From assembly GCA_028285005.1 (NCBI GenBank), contig JANQQP010000012.1, forward strand, positions 51,767 to 115,766: DNA of 64,000 nt, written 5' to 3'. Shown piece by piece: positions 61,145 to 64,000 of the stretch. Position numbers and translations under genes: made by a program. Within the stretch, counting starts at the first letter, position 1. Every line of letters begins with the position of its first letter. The notes under the pieces were generated by a model. The model worked only from the letters and a program-made list of their open reading frames with translations. It was not told where the DNA came from and made no database searches. This DNA is from Dehalococcoidia bacterium (GTDB lineage: Bacteria > Chloroflexota > Dehalococcoidia > Lucifugimonadales > Lucifugimonadaceae).

Positions 61145-62212
61145 TCACGCTTGGCCCAGACGCGCCATCTCCACTGCGAACCACAGCGCCATCGAACCGC
61201 CGCGGTCGTCTTGACCATCCGAATACGGACGCTCCAGGTACGACTCCAGGTCCGGCTGCGGCCCGGTGCCAACGCAGACGTGCTCAAGCTCGCAATCCGG
61301 TCCGATTCGCGCCGCGATCCCCGACCACGCGGCATCCACCACATCGCGCCACTCACTATCCAGCCAGCCGAGCCGCAACCCTCGCGCAATGGTGTAGCCG
61401 ATCATCGAAGTGGCGCTGTGCTCAAGATAGGAGTCCGGCCTATCGACAACCTGCCGCCACATCCCCGACTCGTCCTGGTGCTGCCGAAGCGCTTGAAGAT
61501 GACGCACGTGGGACTCAAGGAGCCGATCTCTGTCCGGATGATCCATCGGCAGATAGGTCAGCGTCTCGCCGAAGCCCATCGCAGCGAAGGCGTTGCCTCG
61601 ACCCCAGTAGAATGGCGATGCCTTGCAGTGCCACCAGAGGCCGTCGGGCTGCTGTGTATCTGCTGCCAACAGGAAAGTGACCAACACATCCAGGTATCGC
61701 TCATCGCCCGTCGACGCAAAAGCGCGACCCAGCACCGTGCCTGCGAAGAAGAAGTCCTCGACCCGGATATCAGTATCCAGTGGCGGAGCGATCGGAGTCT
61801 CATCAGAAGGAGACTCGAACCTGTCGGCAGTTCTAACCAGCAAGTCGCGGTACTTGTCGTCGCCGGTCGCCTCGTGTAATTCATCCGCCCAGCAGACGCC
61901 TGCGAAGTTCGCTGTGCCGCCTGCGCCTGTACCAGGCTCGCCGAACATCGCATCGCCCTCAGCCAGCCGCGGCGCAACAATCCGCTCGATATCAGCCGAT
62001 GGGTCGCCCTCACCGGTCAGCTCATGCAGTCGCAGCCGTCCGCTCAACGCCACGCCCTGCGTGTACACAACCGGCGCGTCCAGCACATGGCCGTAGACAT
62101 CGGCCAGCCGTTTCGCGGCTGTCAACGGGTCTGAGAAATCTCCGCTCAATCTGCTCTCCAGTCCGGCCGAACACCGGCCTTCGCGCTGCGCTATGATGCC
62201 GCCGATTCGCAA
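61145..62212 (-). CDS. GH88/GH105-like glycoside hydrolase
   Basis: 355-residue (alpha/alpha)6-barrel protein of the unsaturated uronyl hydrolase type. VEDFFFAGTVLGRAF contains the Asp expected at the active site, FYWGRGNAFAAMGFGETL is the most recognisable family segment, and YLEHSATSMIGYTIARGLRLGWL matches the C-terminal signature. There is no signal peptide, so it should act in the cytoplasm on imported oligosaccharides. A TTG at 62212 is used and the start is uncertain. It is divergent from the GMC oxidoreductase gene and converges on the adhesin-like gene. Confidence 0.8.
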   Translation of the reverse strand: MRIGGIIAQREGRCSAGLESRLSGDFSDPLTAAKRLADVYGHVLDAPVVYTQGVALSGRLRLHELTGEGDPSADIERIVAPRLAEGDAMFGEPGTGAGGTANFAGVCWADELHEATGDDKYRDLLVRTADRFESPSDETPIAPPLDTDIRVEDFFFAGTVLGRAFASTGDERYLDVLVTFLLAADTQQPDGLWWHCKASPFYWGRGNAFAAMGFGETLTYLPMDHPDRDRLLESHVRHLQALRQHQDESGMWRQVVDRPDSYLEHSATSMIGYTIARGLRLGWLDSEWRDVVDAAWSGIAARIGPDCELEHVCVGTGPQPDLESYLERPYSDGQDDRGGSMALWFAVEMARLGQA

Positions 62213-62239
62213 TCTCGCCAGAGTGTAAAGGCTGAAATC

Positions 62240-63799
62240 GTGAAGTACGACGCAATCGTGATCGGCGCAGGCTCCGCGGGCGCTGTCATCGCCGCCCGGC
62301 TCACCGAAGACTCATCGAAGTCCGTTCTCCTGCTCGAAGCTGGCCCGGACTACCCGGAGTTCGACGACCTGCCGCAGGAGCTCAAGCATGGCTACGGCGT
62401 CGACCGCGACCTGTGGGCAAAGGCGTTCGGAGATGTGAGCACTCACAACTGGGGCTATCACGCCCGCGCATCGTCCGAGTCTGCCGACATCATGGTGCCG
62501 CGTGGCAAGGTGGTCGGTGGCTCCAGCGCCGTCAATGCCCAGATCTTCCTGCGAGGCATCCCTGAGGACTACGACGACTGGGCGAGCAGGGGCAACGACG
62601 GCTGGGGTTACACGGACATCCTGCCTTACCTGCGGGAGATCGAGTCGGACCCCGAGGGCGGAGACTTCCACGGCTCGGACGGACCGATTCCGGTGCGCCG
62701 ATTCCCGCTCGAAGAATTCAACCCTGAACAGGCGGCGTTCTTTGAGGCCTGCAAGACACTGGGCTATCCCGCGGCCAGGGACGCCAACTCGCCTGAGACC
62801 ACTGGTGTCGCTCCAACGCCGATGAACAACCGCGACGGCATCCGTTGGAGCACCGCGCTCACATATCTTGGCCCAGCGCGCCACCGACTAAACCTGACCA
62901 TTCGACCAGACACGTCCGTCGAGCGAATCTTGATCGAAGATGGCGAAGCTACTGGCGTGATCGCGAAGTCTGGAGGCGAGACGTTCGAGCTGGCCGCCAG
63001 CGAAGTGTTTCTATGCGCTGGCGCTTATGCCTCACCTCAGATGCTCATGCTCTCCGGCATCGGTCCTGCGGACCACCTGGAAGAGCACGGCATCACGGTC
63101 GTGAAAGACCTGCCCGGCGTTGGTGAAAACTTGCGAGACCATCCGCAGGTCCAGCTCACCTGGAAGACCAAGCCGGGCTACACGCAGGACCCGATGGCGC
63201 CACGCATCCAGTGCGCACTCCAGTACACCGCCGAAGGCTCAAGCCTGCGCAACGACATGTTCATCCACCCCATGTCATTCGCATCAACCTCGGGCATTTA
63301 CACGGTCTCGTCAGGTGAAGAGCCGGGCGTCGGCATGATCATCGCCCTCTATCTGGCAAGGGGCGCTGGCACGATTCGGCTTAGGTCCGCTGATCCCGCC
63401 GACCAGCCGGACATCGACCTCAACTACCTTGCGGAAGATTTCGACCGCAGCCGCTTCCGGGAGGCGGTGCGTCTCTGCATAAAACTCGGCGAGGACAGCG
63501 CCTACAGCGACATTGTCGAGGAGCTCATCGACCCGCTTCCCGAAGACCTGGCATCCGACGACACGCTCGATAGCTGGCTGCGCCGGTCTGCTCGCACCAG
63601 TCACCACGTCTCAGGCACCTGCAAGATGGGCCCGGTCTTAGACCGCATGGCCGTGGTCGACCCGCAACTCAAAGTTCACGGCATCGAAGGACTGCGTGTC
63701 GCCGACGCCTCGATCATGCCCGACTGCATCCGCGCCAACACCAACGTCACCACCATAGCCATCGGGGAAAAGGCAGCCGACATGGCCGTGGCGGAGTAA
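62240..63799 (+). CDS. GMC-family FAD oxidoreductase (choline dehydrogenase-like)
   Basis: 519-residue glucose-methanol-choline oxidoreductase. FAD motif GAGSAGAVIAARL is at residues 8-20, followed by LLEAGP. GKVVGGSSAVNAQIFLRG is GMC signature 1 and GAYASPQMLMLSGIG is signature 2. The catalytic His pair region is TSHHVSGTCKMG near the end, and DASIMPDC follows. AAAGG seven bases before the GTG supports the start. It oxidises an alcohol; choline, sugars and alkanols are all possible. Palindromic repeats begin 12 bases after its stop. Confidence 0.88.
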   Translation: MKYDAIVIGAGSAGAVIAARLTEDSSKSVLLLEAGPDYPEFDDLPQELKHGYGVDRDLWAKAFGDVSTHNWGYHARASSESADIMVPRGKVVGGSSAVNAQIFLRGIPEDYDDWASRGNDGWGYTDILPYLREIESDPEGGDFHGSDGPIPVRRFPLEEFNPEQAAFFEACKTLGYPAARDANSPETTGVAPTPMNNRDGIRWSTALTYLGPARHRLNLTIRPDTSVERILIEDGEATGVIAKSGGETFELAASEVFLCAGAYASPQMLMLSGIGPADHLEEHGITVVKDLPGVGENLRDHPQVQLTWKTKPGYTQDPMAPRIQCALQYTAEGSSLRNDMFIHPMSFASTSGIYTVSSGEEPGVGMIIALYLARGAGTIRLRSADPADQPDIDLNYLAEDFDRSRFREAVRLCIKLGEDSAYSDIVEELIDPLPEDLASDDTLDSWLRRSARTSHHVSGTCKMGPVLDRMAVVDPQLKVHGIEGLRVADASIMPDCIRANTNVTTIAIGEKAADMAVAE

Positions 63800-63810
63800 G
63801 AGCGAAGCGT

Positions 63811-64000
63811 TCCCCCTCTCCCGCTTGCGGGAGAGGGCTGGGGTGAGGGCGTCATGTTCTCCCTCCCTGTCAGGGGGGAGTTAGAGGGTGGGTTGATGTC
63901 TGGGCTTTGCCCAGACCGGGCGCGGCAAGCAGCGCCCCTACCGGATCTGCGGCTGCCAGTCATAGGGATGACCCTCACCCTAGCCCTCTCCCAAGCTGGG
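63811..64000. repeat. Dense palindromic repeat block reaching the right edge
   Basis: Three hairpins in 105 bases: a perfect 11-base stem with 2-base loop (63814-63837), a C/G-rich stem with two G-U pairs at about 63860-63881, and TCTGGGC-TTT-GCCCAGA (63899-63915). In addition 63829-63849 is repeated in inverted orientation, with one mismatch, at 63972-63992. The first hairpin may also end transcription of the GMC gene. The pattern looks like an interspersed repeat element, probably continuing beyond the window. Confidence 0.7.

Overview
The window reads as a chromosomal segment of a free-living, probably marine bacterium of the phylum Chloroflexota, most plausibly SAR202-like. This is an inference. 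It rests on tandem enolase-superfamily (COG4948-type) dehydratases beside a beta-propeller protein and a family-5 ABC importer, a Thr/Ser/Pro-rich spacer after a lipobox, a surface protein ending in LPGTG plus a membrane anchor (a single-membrane envelope), no lipid A genes, and a glycoside-carotenoid operon. There is no rRNA or other phylogenetic marker, and no tRNA, CRISPR array or transposase was seen.

Layout. (1) 1-6443, minus strand: a carotenoid operon read crtB, crtI, alpha/beta hydrolase, CruG-like glycosyltransferase, second CrtI/CrtD-type desaturase, cruF. It starts from a recognisable promoter (TTGACC-17-TAGTAT) overlaid by two perfect inverted repeats. (2) 6670-7614: a lone sugar isomerase/epimerase-like TIM barrel. 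(3) 7858-32067: a nonulosonic (sialic-like) acid island. A nine-gene plus-strand operon couples a GNAT, a PseA/WbpG-type amidotransferase, HisH and HisF paralogues (HisF lacks the cyclase Asp11), a DUF4910 M28-like protein, an acyl carrier protein, an SDR reductase, an acyl-activating ligase and an AAC(3)-family acyltransferase. Minus-strand operons hold the pseudaminic acid genes pseB, pseC, pseG and pseI with a formyltransferase. They also hold two separate sets of SpsF-type cytidylyltransferase, Gfo/Idh oxidoreductase and PLP aminotransferase, with an MsbA/PglK-like flippase between them. (4) 32237-34628: a PhnD-like lipoprotein and histidine kinase pair. (5) 34895-42250: a catabolic block with an NHL propeller, two enolase-superfamily dehydratases and an oligopeptide-type ABC importer with a strong hairpin after the binding-protein gene. 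(6) 42326-55137: a Trm112-like protein and glycan assembly genes (three O-antigen ligase/polymerase-like proteins, FkbM and class I methyltransferases, three GT4 and two GT2 glycosyltransferases). (7) 55151-61135: a DUF4012 envelope protein and a 1017-residue LPGTG-anchored adhesin-like protein. (8) 61145-63799: a GH88/GH105-like hydrolase and a GMC oxidoreductase, followed by dense palindromic repeats to the right edge.

How it fits together: the island probably makes CMP-activated pseudaminic-type sugars carrying unusual N-substituents (acetamidino, formyl and possibly a longer acyl built on a dedicated carrier protein). The flippase, glycosyltransferases, ligases and methyltransferases would then put them on surface glycans. 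The most unusual candidate system is the translationally coupled amidination plus acyl-carrier operon at 7858-15575.
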